Positions 35,161-43,837 of a stretch of DNA of 64,000 bases are shown here, piece by piece. The notes under the pieces were generated by a model that did not search any database, was not told where the DNA came from, and saw only the letters and a program-made list of their open reading frames with translations. Origin of the DNA: CAYVOV01 sp964453525 (GTDB taxonomy: Bacteria; Chloroflexota; Dehalococcoidia; Dehalococcoidales; UBA2162); assembly GCA_964453525.1 (NCBI GenBank), contig CAYVOV010000006.1:62001-126000 (forward strand). The letters run 5' to 3'. Every line of letters begins with the position of its first letter. Within the stretch, counting starts at the first letter, position 1. A program made the position numbers and the translations under genes.

Positions 35161-35803
35161 CGCTTCCTCCTTCAGATACTTTCCCGCCCCAGATTTCTTC
35201 CGCTTTGCGTACCGCAGGTACCGTCATCAGCAGCTTTTTGCGGGAAAGGATGTCAACAACATTAAGCAGACTTGCCGGCATTGTCTTGACCACCGGCAGG
35301 TTCCGGGCTGATTTTGTAATATTCTCTTCCGGCTCGGAGGTAACGATAAGAGCCGAGGTATCTACTCCCAGCGCTGCCAGAACCTTCACCATTTCTTTTG
35401 TCTTCGGTTCATCCATCGTAAATGGCTCAAGAACGACAAGCTCATTATCTCTGGCTTTGGCGGAGAGAACGCAGCGCAGGGCCAGCTGGCGCATCTTCTT
35501 CGGCATTGCCTGACGGTAGCTTCTCGGCCTGGGACCAAAAACTATGCCTCCCCCCTGGCGCAACGGCGATTTTATGCTGCCGGCACGGGCGCGACCAGTA
35601 CCTTTCTGCCGGAACAACTTCCTCGTGCTGCCCTTAACTTCACTCCGGGTTTTCGTGCTGGCCGTTCCCTGGCGGGCATTCGCCTGCTGCCTGACCATCG
35701 CCTGATGCACAACTGCCTGATTAAACGGCACGTCGAAAACCTGCTCGCTTATCTCAATATTATCAACCACTTCACCGGCAATACTATAAACTGGAACCTG
35801 CAC
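35147..35803 (-). CDS. rplD: 50S ribosomal protein L4
   Basis: 218 residues. The extended loop has RQQANARQGTASTKTRSEVKGSTRKLFRQKGTGRARAGS, followed by SPLRQGGGIVFGPRPRSY and VDILSRKKLLMTVPAV. In gamma-proteobacteria L4 regulates the S10 operon; not assessable here. 4 bp from rplC. Confidence 0.97.
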   Translation of the reverse strand: MQVPVYSIAGEVVDNIEISEQVFDVPFNQAVVHQAMVRQQANARQGTASTKTRSEVKGSTRKLFRQKGTGRARAGSIKSPLRQGGGIVFGPRPRSYRQAMPKKMRQLALRCVLSAKARDNELVVLEPFTMDEPKTKEMVKVLAALGVDTSALIVTSEPEENITKSARNLPVVKTMPASLLNVVDILSRKKLLMTVPAVRKAEEIWGGKVSEGGSGAPV

Positions 35804-35807
35804 TTAC

Positions 35808-36431
35808 CTATTTCCTCTTACGTGATTTTTTAATCAAAAGAAGCCCGTTTTTATATCCGGGTACTGCGCCTTTAACAAGCAACAGGTTGCGGTCGGCATC
35901 AGCGCCGCAGACTTCCAGGCCGCGTACTGTAACGCGGTCATTGCCCATTCGTCCCGCCATACGAGTCCCCTTGAGGACTCTACCCGGGGAGGAAGTAGCC
36001 CCAATCGAACCCGGATGACGGTGGCGGTCGGACTGGCCATGAGTCTTTGGTCCACCGGCAAAACCATGCCTTTTGACAACTCCGGCAAATCCCTTGCTCT
36101 TTGATATCCCGGTAACATCAATAAGGTCGCCCTCCTCAAACATGCTGACATCTACTTTATCCCCAACTTTAACGGATTCTGTATCGTCAACTCTGAATTC
36201 CCGGATATGTCTGAATTTGCCTAGTTCCTTAAGATGCCCCCGTTGAGGAGAGTTAAGCCGTTTCGCTTCGCCAAAACCAAACTGGACGGCATTATATCCT
36301 TCTTTATCGGCAGTCTTAACCTGAACCACGGTGCACGGACCGGCTTCGACCGCAGTTACTGCCTCAACCTTGCCGTTCTCCCTGAATATCTGGGTCATTC
36401 CAAGTTTCTTACCGATTATTCCTGCAACCAT
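35808..36431 (-). CDS. rplC: 50S ribosomal protein L3
   Basis: 207 residues. GIIGKKLGMTQIFRENGKVEAVTAVEAGPC, FAGVVKRHGFAGGPKTHGQSDRHRHPGSIG and GRMGNDRVTVRGLEV are diagnostic. The Gln in the GGPKTHGQS loop is the methylation site in some bacteria. 20 bp from rpsJ. Confidence 0.97.
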   Translation of the reverse strand: MVAGIIGKKLGMTQIFRENGKVEAVTAVEAGPCTVVQVKTADKEGYNAVQFGFGEAKRLNSPQRGHLKELGKFRHIREFRVDDTESVKVGDKVDVSMFEEGDLIDVTGISKSKGFAGVVKRHGFAGGPKTHGQSDRHRHPGSIGATSSPGRVLKGTRMAGRMGNDRVTVRGLEVCGADADRNLLLVKGAVPGYKNGLLLIKKSRKRK

Positions 36432-36451
36432 TTCTCTATTAACGCTCTCTG

Positions 36452-36757
36452 CTATTTAATATCTATTTCCACTCCCGAAGGCAGGTTCAGCCCGGTCAGG
36501 GCGTCAATCGTCTTGGACGTCGTTTCTATAATATCAATGAGACGCTTGTGAGTCCGGATTTCAAACTGCTCCTGGGAGTCTTTATCGATGAAAGGTGAGC
36601 GGATAACGCTGAATTTCTGGATACGCGTTGGCAGGGGAACCGGGCCGGAAACAACCGCCCCGGTACGCTCCACTGTCTCCACTATCTGCTCGGCCGCCTG
36701 GTCAACCAGTTTATGGTCGAAACCTTTTATCTTGATACGAATTTTTTGTTTAGGCAT
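36452..36757 (-). CDS. rpsJ: 30S ribosomal protein S10 (NusE)
   Basis: 101 residues, the family length. QKIRIKIKGFDHKLVDQAAEQIVET, GPVPLPTRIQKFSVIRSPFIDKDSQEQFE and HKRLIDI are typical. Also acts as NusE in antitermination. Its start overlaps the fusA stop by 8 bp, so S10 is read through from the str cluster with no tuf gene in between. Confidence 0.97.
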   Translation of the reverse strand: MPKQKIRIKIKGFDHKLVDQAAEQIVETVERTGAVVSGPVPLPTRIQKFSVIRSPFIDKDSQEQFEIRTHKRLIDIIETTSKTIDALTGLNLPSGVEIDIK

Positions 36758-38834
36758 GTTTCTTAGTACCTGCTTTATCAGAAACTTGAGCTACCAGTTC
36801 TTTTGGTAGCTCTTGATAGCGGTAAAATTCCATAGAGTGAGTAGCCCTTCCCTGAGTCTGTGACCTGAGGCTTGTCGTATAGCCAAAGGACTCAGCCAGC
36901 GGGATGAGAGCAAAAATAGTGGACATCTCACCGTGAGTATCGATAGATTCGATATGTGCCCTCCTTGAATTGAGGTCACTGATAGTATCACCGAGAAACT
37001 GCTCCGGCGTAACCACTTCCAGCTTCATGATAGGCTCAAGAAGGATGGGTCTGGCTTTGCTCACACCTTTCTTGAGCGCCATTGAGCCGGCCATCTTGAA
37101 GGCTATCTCTGAGGAGTCAACCTCGTGATAGCTGCCATCATAAAGATTTACTTTGATATCAACTACCGGGTAGTTTGCCAGAACGCCCGTCTCCATCGCT
37201 TCTCTCACGCCCGTCTCGATTGCCGGGATGTACTGTCTTGGTATAGCGTTACCTCTTATGCTGTTGGTAAACTGAAGACCACTACCGCGCTCGCCCGGCT
37301 CAAGCTCAAGCCAGACGTGACCATACTGGCCATGACCACCGGTCTGCCGGACGAATCTACCCTCAGCCTGCACCGGAACGGTAATGGTCTCTTTAAAAGC
37401 CACCCGGGGGTTGCCCACCTTGGCTCCAACCCTGAATTCGCTGAGCAGCCTGTTGACGATAACCTCCAGGTGGAGTTCTCCCATACCGGAGACGACAGTC
37501 TGACCTGTTTCCTGATTATAAGCCACCTTGAAGGTGGGGTCTTCTTCCGCCAGTTTATTCAGAGCATCTCCCATTTTATCCTGGTCGATGCTGGTTTTCG
37601 GCTCAATAGCCACCGAAATTACCGGCTCCGGGAACCGTATTGATTCAAGAAGCACCGGATTGGAGGGATGGCACAGGGTATGACCGGTAAAGGTATTTTT
37701 CAATCCCAGAGTTGCCACAATGGCTCCGGTATCTGCCTCATTCACCTCTTCACGGTGATTGGCATGCATCAGCAGCAGCCGCCCGATGCGCTCTTTTTTG
37801 CCCTGAGTCGAATTGTACACCTGGGCTCCCGCTTCTATCCTGCCGGAGTACACCCTGAAATAGACAAGCCTGCCGACGAAGGGGTCTGAAACCACCTTGA
37901 AGGCAAGCGCCGTGAAGGGCTCCTCGTCACTGGCGGGGCGGATTACCTCGCTGCCCCGGACATTAACCGCCTTCACCGGCGGCATGTCCAGCGGCGAGGG
38001 AAGATAATCAATAATCGCATCGAGCAGCGGCTGCATGCCCTTGTTTCTGAGGGCGCTGCCGCAAAGAATGGGTACTCCTTTATCAGCAAGGGTCACCCTT
38101 CTTAAAGCCTCTTTTAACTCGGCAGCGATAATGGCACGGCCTTCCAGATAACCCATTAGAATATGGTCGTCCATCTCGGCCAGCTTCTCAATCAGCGCCT
38201 GCCGGAATTCATCGCACTTTGCCCGTTCTGACTCGGGAATCTCTATCTCCACCGGGTCAGAATCAAGACTACCATCAAAGCTCCAGGCCCGGTTCTCTAC
38301 AAGGTCGATAATACCCTGATAGGACTCTTCACTACCCAGCGGTAACTGTATCGGTAAAGGTTTTGCCTGAAGTCGCTCCTCTATCATCTTGATTGTCCGC
38401 TGGTAATTAGCGCCGACTCTATCCATTTTATTTATGAAACAAATCCTGGGTACGTGATACCTGTCCGCCTGCCGCCATACCGTCTCCGATTGAGCCTCGA
38501 CTCCGGCAACGGCATCGAAAACTACCACTCCACCGTCAAGTACTCTGAGACTGCGTTCTACTTCGGCGGTGAAGTCAACATGCCCCGGGGTATCAATAAT
38601 ATTAATGCGGCGGTCTTGCCAGTAACAGGTGGTTGCCGCCGCTGTGATTGTGATTCCCCGTTCCCTTTCCTCCGCCATCCAGTCCATTACCGCCGTACCT
38701 TCATGCACCTCTCCGACCTTGTAGGTACGGCCGGTGTAATACAATATCCGCTCGGTGACGGTAGTCTTACCAGCATCAATATGAGCGATGAAGGCTATAT
38801 TTCGTATGTCTTCTAACGGGAAACTCCTGGACAC
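36750..38834 (-). CDS. fusA: Elongation factor G
   Basis: Translocase GTPase with domains I-V. G1 AHIDAGKTTVTERIL, GITITAAATT switch I, DTPGHVDFT, NKMDRVGANY, and the C-terminal domain IV loop GGHGQYGHV. I choose GTG 38834 (AAGGGGTGG upstream), giving 694 residues, the normal length; an earlier ATG at 38882 and an open frame to 39014 overlap rpsG and add no conserved residues. Follows rpsG by 82 bp; no tuf gene follows. Confidence 0.97.
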   Translation of the reverse strand: MSRSFPLEDIRNIAFIAHIDAGKTTVTERILYYTGRTYKVGEVHEGTAVMDWMAEERERGITITAAATTCYWQDRRINIIDTPGHVDFTAEVERSLRVLDGGVVVFDAVAGVEAQSETVWRQADRYHVPRICFINKMDRVGANYQRTIKMIEERLQAKPLPIQLPLGSEESYQGIIDLVENRAWSFDGSLDSDPVEIEIPESERAKCDEFRQALIEKLAEMDDHILMGYLEGRAIIAAELKEALRRVTLADKGVPILCGSALRNKGMQPLLDAIIDYLPSPLDMPPVKAVNVRGSEVIRPASDEEPFTALAFKVVSDPFVGRLVYFRVYSGRIEAGAQVYNSTQGKKERIGRLLLMHANHREEVNEADTGAIVATLGLKNTFTGHTLCHPSNPVLLESIRFPEPVISVAIEPKTSIDQDKMGDALNKLAEEDPTFKVAYNQETGQTVVSGMGELHLEVIVNRLLSEFRVGAKVGNPRVAFKETITVPVQAEGRFVRQTGGHGQYGHVWLELEPGERGSGLQFTNSIRGNAIPRQYIPAIETGVREAMETGVLANYPVVDIKVNLYDGSYHEVDSSEIAFKMAGSMALKKGVSKARPILLEPIMKLEVVTPEQFLGDTISDLNSRRAHIESIDTHGEMSTIFALIPLAESFGYTTSLRSQTQGRATHSMEFYRYQELPKELVAQVSDKAGTKKHA

Positions 38835-38916
38835 AGTCCCACCCCTTAGTTCCTGCTTGTTCGATACTGAAGTTCTTACCATATCATTATTTTTGGCGTT
38901 ATTAGCGGACAATCCC

Positions 38917-39387
38917 TTACCATCTGTAGTGGGCGAAGGCTCTATTTGCCTCAGCCATGCGGTGGGTATCGTCACGTTTTTTGACTGTAGCTCCCTGCCC
39001 TTTTGAGGCGTCAATAAGCTCGTCAGCCAGTTTCTCTCTCATAGATTTTCCCTGTCTCGTCTTGGCGGAAGCTACCAGCCAGCGTATCGCCAGGGTGAGG
39101 CTCCGCTCGGGACGTACCTCAACCGGCACCTGATAGGTAGCACCGCCAATCCGGCGCGACTTCACCATAAGCTGGGGAGTTACGTTCCGGACCGCCTGCC
39201 CCAGTACGGTCAGCGGAGCCTGACCTTCTCTCTGCTCTATGGAATCCAGAGCACCGTAGACTATCTTTTCAGCAATGCTCTTTTTGCCATTCAGCATTAT
39301 TTTATTTATCATTCTGGAGACAGTGGTATTATGATACCTCGGGTCAGGTATCACTTCTCTCTTAGCAGCTTGACTCCGCCTCGACAT
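38917..39387 (-). CDS. rpsG: 30S ribosomal protein S7
   Basis: 156 residues, the family length. SRRSQAAKREVIPDPRYHNTTVSRMINKIM, GKKSIAEKIVYGALDSIEQR, VEVRPERSLTLAIRWLV and DTHRMAEANRAFAHYRW. It nucleates the 30S head and lies 8 bp after rpsL. Confidence 0.98.
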   Translation of the reverse strand: MSRRSQAAKREVIPDPRYHNTTVSRMINKIMLNGKKSIAEKIVYGALDSIEQREGQAPLTVLGQAVRNVTPQLMVKSRRIGGATYQVPVEVRPERSLTLAIRWLVASAKTRQGKSMREKLADELIDASKGQGATVKKRDDTHRMAEANRAFAHYRW

Positions 39388-39395
39388 GTTCCCTC

Positions 39396-39827
39396 CTAGT
39401 CGCTTTCGACCGTAGACCTGGCTCGCTTCGAGCCATATTTACTGCGGCCCTGCTTACGACCTTCCACACCGGTGGCATCCAGCGCTCCGCGGACAATATG
39501 ATAACGCACCCCGGGCAGGTCCTTAACACGTCCACCACGAATGAGTACTACCGAGTGCTCCTGAAGCTCATGTCCCTCTCCGGGAATATAGGCTGTGACC
39601 TCCATCATATTACTCAGGCGTACTCTGGCTATTTTACGCAGTGCTGAATTAGGCTTCCTGGGCGTGGTGGTCTTCACCTGGACACATACCCCCCGCTTCT
39701 GCGGAGAACCATCGCCCTCTATTACCCTGTTTTTCAGAGCGTTATAGCTAAAACGCAGGGCTGCCGTTTTGTTCTTCTTATACGTTTTCTTACGGCCTTT
39801 ACGCACCAGTTGATTGATAGTTGGCAC
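39396..39827 (-). CDS. rpsL: 30S ribosomal protein S12
   Basis: 143 residues. PTINQLVRKGRKKTYKKNKTAALRFS, the decoding-site loop TTTPRKPNSALRKIARVRLSN, and PGEGHELQEHSVVLIRGGRVKDLPGVRY. The internal loop KTTTPRKPNSALRK carries the streptomycin-sensitive lysine in wild-type form. Promoter at 39954-39982, leader of roughly 120 nt with hairpins. Confidence 0.97.
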   Translation of the reverse strand: MPTINQLVRKGRKKTYKKNKTAALRFSYNALKNRVIEGDGSPQKRGVCVQVKTTTPRKPNSALRKIARVRLSNMMEVTAYIPGEGHELQEHSVVLIRGGRVKDLPGVRYHIVRGALDATGVEGRKQGRSKYGSKRARSTVESD

Positions 39828-39857
39828 ACCAACCTCCTATTTTTAAACAATCGAAAA

Positions 39858-39946
39858 GGATGAGCCTTAGCTCATCCATTTAACATATACAGTAGATTAT
39901 GCGGTTTCCCGCAATCTACCAGCCGCCCGCTGAGCTACCTAACACA
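39858..39946 (-). ncRNA. Structured leader of the rpsL transcript, probable attenuator
   Basis: On the minus strand the leader can form a short hairpin CAGC/GCTG, a strong hairpin GTAGATTGCGG / CCGCATAATCTAC with a GAAA loop (39892-39919), then an 8-bp terminator-like hairpin GGATGAGC / GCTCATCC (39858-39877) followed by TTTTCGATTGTTT. TAGCTCA at the leader start is complementary to TGAGCTA in the last hairpin, so an alternative pairing could prevent it. This is typical of transcription attenuation; the signal is unknown. Confidence 0.55.
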
Positions 39947-39953
39947 AAAAAAT

Positions 39954-39982
39954 AGTTTATCATAACTCAAATCAACTGTCAA
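39954..39982 (-). promoter_or_regulatory. Sigma-70 promoter of the ribosomal cluster
   Basis: TTGACA (39977-39982) and TAAACT (39954-39959) with a 17-bp spacer on the minus strand, upstream of rpsL. A consensus-grade promoter for the str/S10/spc/alpha run. Confidence 0.9.
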
Positions 39983-40040
39983 CTAATATGGGGTGAATAT
40001 AGAGATGTGCGAAACTAAAAAAATTTTAAAAACATTTAAA

Positions 40041-40673
40041 CTATTGTGTTAATTGTTTTAGTTTTGCAATTTCTTTTTGAGGTGATAATAAAGGTAGTTC
40101 GACATCGGTAGCTCCGAGATATGCGCTAAATGCTCTGATATCAGAGGGATCCACATTAACTTCATGAAAAAATACTTGCGCTATAGTAAGTCCGGGGTAA
40201 AGTGAAATAGGGACTTCTCCAGAATTTGACAGCTCAAGGCATAATACTCCAAAAAATCCAGGATGAATCCCAATAGCGGTGGCCACAACCAAACCTAACC
40301 TTCCCCACGATGATCGAGACACAACGTAACCAGATAAATTAGCGGGAAAACGAAAATACTCTAGACTGTTACCTAAAACAAAGTGCCTTGGATGAAGCGT
40401 TAGAGCTTCCCCATATGGAACATGTACAATTTCGACGGATTCTTCAAATTTCCTAAGAAAATCATCTTCCCCAACATTAATATAAGCGACATCTGCTCTC
40501 TGCGGTACAATAAATTTTGTTCCTAATCTAATATCAATTGCTGAAGACGAGTCACTAATTTGTTCTTTTCTATCTAGAACAGGTGTTACGACCAATCTTT
40601 CAGTTAACGACTCTGTGTGGTAAATTAATTCTTGTAGCCTTGTACTACCAAGCACTGTCATACTTATTTCCAC
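40041..40673 (-). CDS. dCTP deaminase / dUTPase-fold protein
   Basis: A 210-residue trimeric-nucleotide-hydrolase-fold protein. VVSRSSWGRLGL corresponds to the active-site strand with Ser and Arg, and IHPGFFGVLCLELSNSGEVPI with ALYPG-like SLYPGLTIAQ to the second motif with the catalytic Glu of deaminases. IHPG replaces the usual IDPG, so activity (dCTP deamination or dUTP hydrolysis) should be tested. Last gene of a three-gene minus-strand operon (10-bp overlap with the upstream gene). AT-rich. Confidence 0.75.
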   Translation of the reverse strand: MEISMTVLGSTRLQELIYHTESLTERLVVTPVLDRKEQISDSSSAIDIRLGTKFIVPQRADVAYINVGEDDFLRKFEESVEIVHVPYGEALTLHPRHFVLGNSLEYFRFPANLSGYVVSRSSWGRLGLVVATAIGIHPGFFGVLCLELSNSGEVPISLYPGLTIAQVFFHEVNVDPSDIRAFSAYLGATDVELPLLSPQKEIAKLKQLTQ

Positions 40674-42082
40674 CGCCTTTGCATCTCCGAATATTCAAGA
40701 CTCTTGGAAACGAGATCGAAAAGTCTATTTGTTACTTTCCATTGATCTTCAACGCCAAGTAACTTAGCATATCTATCATCACGACTTATCATGTAAGTCC
40801 AACCAGCGTTTAGTATTGCTTCAGCCTGTGCTGTTCTCGGAGTACCGGAGGACCAATCGTCAAATATCTCATTGATAGGGATGCCATTAGCAATATTCTC
40901 ACATAAATAAGGAACATCTCTTTTAAACCTTCTGGGTGTATACGAGCTTCCTCTCGTAGCCCTCTTAGTCTCCTCCATAATTTTACTTAATGCTGGAGTA
41001 ATCGAACTAATAGCAATCCCATCAAGCGTTTCTTCAGACCCTGCCGTAGACGTATAAGACTGGTTTGCATAAGCTTTCCATTGTTCTATATATTCTATTG
41101 CTGGATCAGGTAGTACTTTATCATAAGCTAGCCTATCAGTCCCACTCGAAAGCATCTCACACATAAACCGAATTCGCATTCTGTCAGGAGGATGTTTTTT
41201 AGAGCTGTCATCCATTGATGCAAACGGACCTCCAAAAAAAACAAACGCAAAGAAGTAGGCAGGACCTAGTAAGCACAATGCTAATTCATCTGAAGCTAAT
41301 TCCTCTACCCAATTCCAAATTATTTCCCGTAATTCAGATCGCACTGCTTGGTCAATTCTCCATTCTCGGAATACATCACCAGCGGTCGTATCTGATACGC
41401 CTGTTTCAACAGGTTGCATAGCTAAGGTTGAAATTAATCTTGACAATACAGTCTCATCGACTGACACACTAGGAAGTATTAGGTCAGCTAAGCCATGTTT
41501 CTTATATAGAGCATGCCCTATTTCATGTGCAAAGATACAATGTACTGGTATATTTTTTCTCTCCGAAATAGGGCAGCTTATTACAAAAAATTGATCTGGA
41601 AAATCAGATAATAGTCCTGTGTATTGAGCATTTTCATATACATCCTTTATTCCTACAATTAACGGTAATACGCTGTAATTATAATGTCTTGATACTCTTA
41701 ATATAAAATCAAAGTCTCTGAAATGTTTTTGGAGAAGACGACGTAATGGCATTACAAAACTACTAGGTGCAAATTGGACTTCAGCTCCCTCAACATATTG
41801 CATTACTAAATGTATAAAAGAGAAAAGAGAAGCCTTAGCCCTAAGGTTAATTTCAACTTCACGATCAGGGATTCCTCCATTATCGTTCTGGGTATCTAAT
41901 AGGACTGATAAATCATCCCTAATCTGCTTGTTTGTTCTGATTGCTAACTGAATAAGAAGATTCGGTCCAGATGGTGGATATTGTTTAGAAGAAAGGCGCT
42001 GGAGTTCTATATCTAACATTCTAGATCGATCCAGCGCCACTTGTATCAGATGACTTGTTAATGATGGGTTTCGGTTTTGCAC
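40664..42082 (-). CDS. HEXXH metallopeptidase-like protein of unknown family
   Basis: A 472-residue protein. HEIGH at 186-190 is the zinc motif, EELASDEL near 260-267 supplies a plausible third ligand Glu, and HPPDRMRIRF near 297-306 resembles the HPP-R motif of M48-type gluzincins. A hydrophobic LLGPAYFFAFVFFGG segment follows at about 271-285. The N- and C-terminal regions are not recognisable. It ends 10 bp inside the dCTP-deaminase-like gene and starts 10 bp after the small upstream gene. I do not know the family or substrate. Confidence 0.65.
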   Translation of the reverse strand: MQNRNPSLTSHLIQVALDRSRMLDIELQRLSSKQYPPSGPNLLIQLAIRTNKQIRDDLSVLLDTQNDNGGIPDREVEINLRAKASLFSFIHLVMQYVEGAEVQFAPSSFVMPLRRLLQKHFRDFDFILRVSRHYNYSVLPLIVGIKDVYENAQYTGLLSDFPDQFFVISCPISERKNIPVHCIFAHEIGHALYKKHGLADLILPSVSVDETVLSRLISTLAMQPVETGVSDTTAGDVFREWRIDQAVRSELREIIWNWVEELASDELALCLLGPAYFFAFVFFGGPFASMDDSSKKHPPDRMRIRFMCEMLSSGTDRLAYDKVLPDPAIEYIEQWKAYANQSYTSTAGSEETLDGIAISSITPALSKIMEETKRATRGSSYTPRRFKRDVPYLCENIANGIPINEIFDDWSSGTPRTAQAEAILNAGWTYMISRDDRYAKLLGVEDQWKVTNRLFDLVSKSLEYSEMQRRWK

Positions 42083-42092
42083 TATGATTACT

Positions 42093-42527
42093 CTATGCAG
42101 GTTCTAGCATACTTCTTGACCTCTGGAATTGTATCCTTGAATACCTTGTAAAGAAACTATCAACAAGATTGAATCTTTCTTCATTTAGTTTCTTTCCTTT
42201 AAGTATTTTATCAATAATATTCTGTAATTCTTCTATATATTTTAAAAAGTCAGATTTTGAGGAGATAGGTATTGACACAGAATTTACTGCCTGTGTGAAG
42301 GCCTGGGCTGTAATATAGTCTCTTGCAGAATGAAAAACACTGGATGTGAAACTGCCACCTTCGATTACTTTATTTAGGAAATCTTGAGCCTTTTCAAGCA
42401 CTTTTTTATCCCTATCATCAAGTTGACGGTTCTTTGAATACCGAGATAAAGCCAATATCACACTATCCGCAAATAGCCCCTCACCTAGTAGTCGAGAATG
42501 TTCCGTAAAATCCAGATCATTTCTCAA
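42093..42527 (-). CDS. Hypothetical helical protein in XRE island
   Basis: A 144-residue protein of unknown function, predicted mainly helical, charged, with LQNIIDKILKGKKLNEERF near the end. No signal peptide or membrane segment. First gene of the minus-strand operon with the metallopeptidase- and deaminase-like genes; its promoter faces the divergent XRE gene. AT-rich, consistent with the rest of the island. Confidence 0.65.
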   Translation of the reverse strand: MRNDLDFTEHSRLLGEGLFADSVILALSRYSKNRQLDDRDKKVLEKAQDFLNKVIEGGSFTSSVFHSARDYITAQAFTQAVNSVSIPISSKSDFLKYIEELQNIIDKILKGKKLNEERFNLVDSFFTRYSRIQFQRSRSMLEPA

Positions 42528-42630
42528 TTTACAGTCCCCCTTTACAACAATGCGTTAAATTATAACACATCATTATTTTGAACATCCATTCCTGTTTTAA
42601 ACATGAATAAAATAGCTCCAGTCTATTAAC

Positions 42631-42659
42631 ATAATATCACAAAAGTTGCAGAATGTCAA
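42631..42659 (-). promoter_or_regulatory. Promoter of the island operon with flanking palindrome
   Basis: Minus strand TTGACA (42654-42659), 17-bp spacer, TATTAT (42631-42636). AGTTGC (42644-42649) and GCAACT (42667-42672) form an inverted repeat that straddles the -35 element, a likely operator for the divergent XRE protein. Confidence 0.75.
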
Positions 42660-42677
42660 TAAATTCGCAACTAATAA

Positions 42678-42708
42678 AGTTGACATATTACAACTAATAC
42701 TATATAAT
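42678..42708 (+). promoter_or_regulatory. Promoter of the XRE gene with overlapping palindrome
   Basis: Plus strand TTGACA (42680-42685), 17-bp spacer, TATAAT (42703-42708), a full consensus. AGTTG (42678-42682) and CAACT (42691-42695) form an inverted repeat over the -35 element, matching the half-site AGTTG of the other promoter. Suggests autoregulation. Confidence 0.8.
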
Positions 42709-42740
42709 AAAATCCCTATACTTCTTTTGGGAGCGATTAA

Positions 42741-43118
42741 ATGCCTCGTAGAAAAGGTCACCCCTTATCAAAACGTAAAACAACTTTCACCAAATTTCTC
42801 ACGAAAGCCAGATTCGAAGCAAAACTATCTCAAGCTGAGATAGGCAAAAGAATTGGTAAAGATAAAAGTTATATATGCAGATTAGAAAGAAGTACCAAAA
42901 TCCCGCCACCACACATAATAAGAGCATCTGCGAGGGCTTATGAAATAGATCCAGACATATTACTTTCAAAAGCCGGGTATAAAGAATTCCCCTGGTTTGA
43001 AGTAATAAAAAATCCTGACGACATTTCAGACTCAGTGTTTAGTACTCTGACGACTGAAGAAAAAAGAGAGTTAAAACGATATCTCGCTTATATAAATATT
43101 GTTAATAGCACATACTAA
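42741..43118 (+). CDS. XRE-family helix-turn-helix regulator
   Basis: A 125-residue cro/C1-type DNA-binding protein. KFLTKARFEAKLSQAEIGKR with GKDKSYICRLERS is the helix-turn-helix, starting near residue 15. The N-terminus is basic; the C-terminal half (LSKAGYKEFPW ... LTTEEKRELKRYL) is unassigned. Divergent from the three-gene operon and preceded by consensus promoters bearing AGTTG palindromes, so probably the island's regulator. Confidence 0.85.
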   Translation: MPRRKGHPLSKRKTTFTKFLTKARFEAKLSQAEIGKRIGKDKSYICRLERSTKIPPPHIIRASARAYEIDPDILLSKAGYKEFPWFEVIKNPDDISDSVFSTLTTEEKRELKRYLAYINIVNSTY

Positions 43119-43154
43119 TTATTTGTTGCAGTGATTGACTAATATTGTAGATTA

Positions 43155-43204
43155 GTGCAACTTTTCACTTGATATTGAAGCTCCATTTAACTTAAAAGTT
43201 GCAC
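43155..43204. repeat. 11-bp inverted repeat downstream of XRE gene
   Basis: GTGCAACTTTT (43155-43165) and AAAAGTTGCAC (43194-43204) are perfect inverted arms with a 28-nt loop. The arms contain the same AGTTGCA core as the XRE promoter palindromes, so this may be another operator, or the transcription end of the XRE gene. Confidence 0.6.
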
Positions 43205-43304
43205 ATAGCAAACAATTAATAATAATTTATCGTCATTTTACTCATCCGCATACACATCAACTAGTAGGTTTGCTGTTTCCGCTTTCATAAAAGTAGGACA
43301 TACG

Positions 43305-43778
43305 TCACCCTAGGTCCAGCTCCAGAAACATTACCCCTTCAAAAGGATTGAAGCGGTACGGTTCGGTCTCCTTAAATCCGAGGGACAGGTAGAGGCTTAC
43401 CGCCGCTTTCATGGCAGGTACTGTGTCCAGTCTCATGTGAGTGTAGCCTATGTCCCGGGCTTCACTGATGAGCCTTTCACCAAGTGCCCTGCCGAGCCCT
43501 CTACCCCTGTGCTCCGGTTGAACGTACATCCGCTTCATTTCACACTTTCCGCCTCCTGAATCCCTCAGTCCAACGCAGCCGACTATTTCACCGTCACATT
43601 GAGCCAGGAGCAGTCGCCCGCGTGGTGGTGAGTACTGCTCCGGGAAAGTACTTATTTCAGTCTCAAAGTCCTGAAAGCTGAGGTCGACACCGAGCGATGA
43701 AGCATACTCAAGAACGAGCTCCTTCGCCTTCGTAATCAACTCACTGCTGTCGGCAGAAATAATCTTTGTCATTATCAA
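43305..43778 (-). CDS. GNAT-family N-acetyltransferase
   Basis: A 157-residue acetyl-CoA-dependent transferase. LAQCDGEIVGCVGLRD, the RMYVQPEHRGRGLGRALGERLI acetyl-CoA loop (RGRGLG) and YLSLGFKETEPY are the GNAT motifs A and B. GC content returns to the chromosomal level, so the island ends before it. The substrate is unknown. Confidence 0.85.
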   Translation of the reverse strand: MIMTKIISADSSELITKAKELVLEYASSLGVDLSFQDFETEISTFPEQYSPPRGRLLLAQCDGEIVGCVGLRDSGGGKCEMKRMYVQPEHRGRGLGRALGERLISEARDIGYTHMRLDTVPAMKAAVSLYLSLGFKETEPYRFNPFEGVMFLELDLG

Positions 43779-43837
43779 TACCCCGTTTATGTGGACATAG
43801 TAGCACCTGAAGGCTCGGCTATCAAGGATACAGGAGT

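Noticed and set aside
39892..39946. tRNA-like string GTAGCTCAG before rpsL
   Set aside because: There is no T arm or acceptor stem; the sequence folds into leader hairpins instead.
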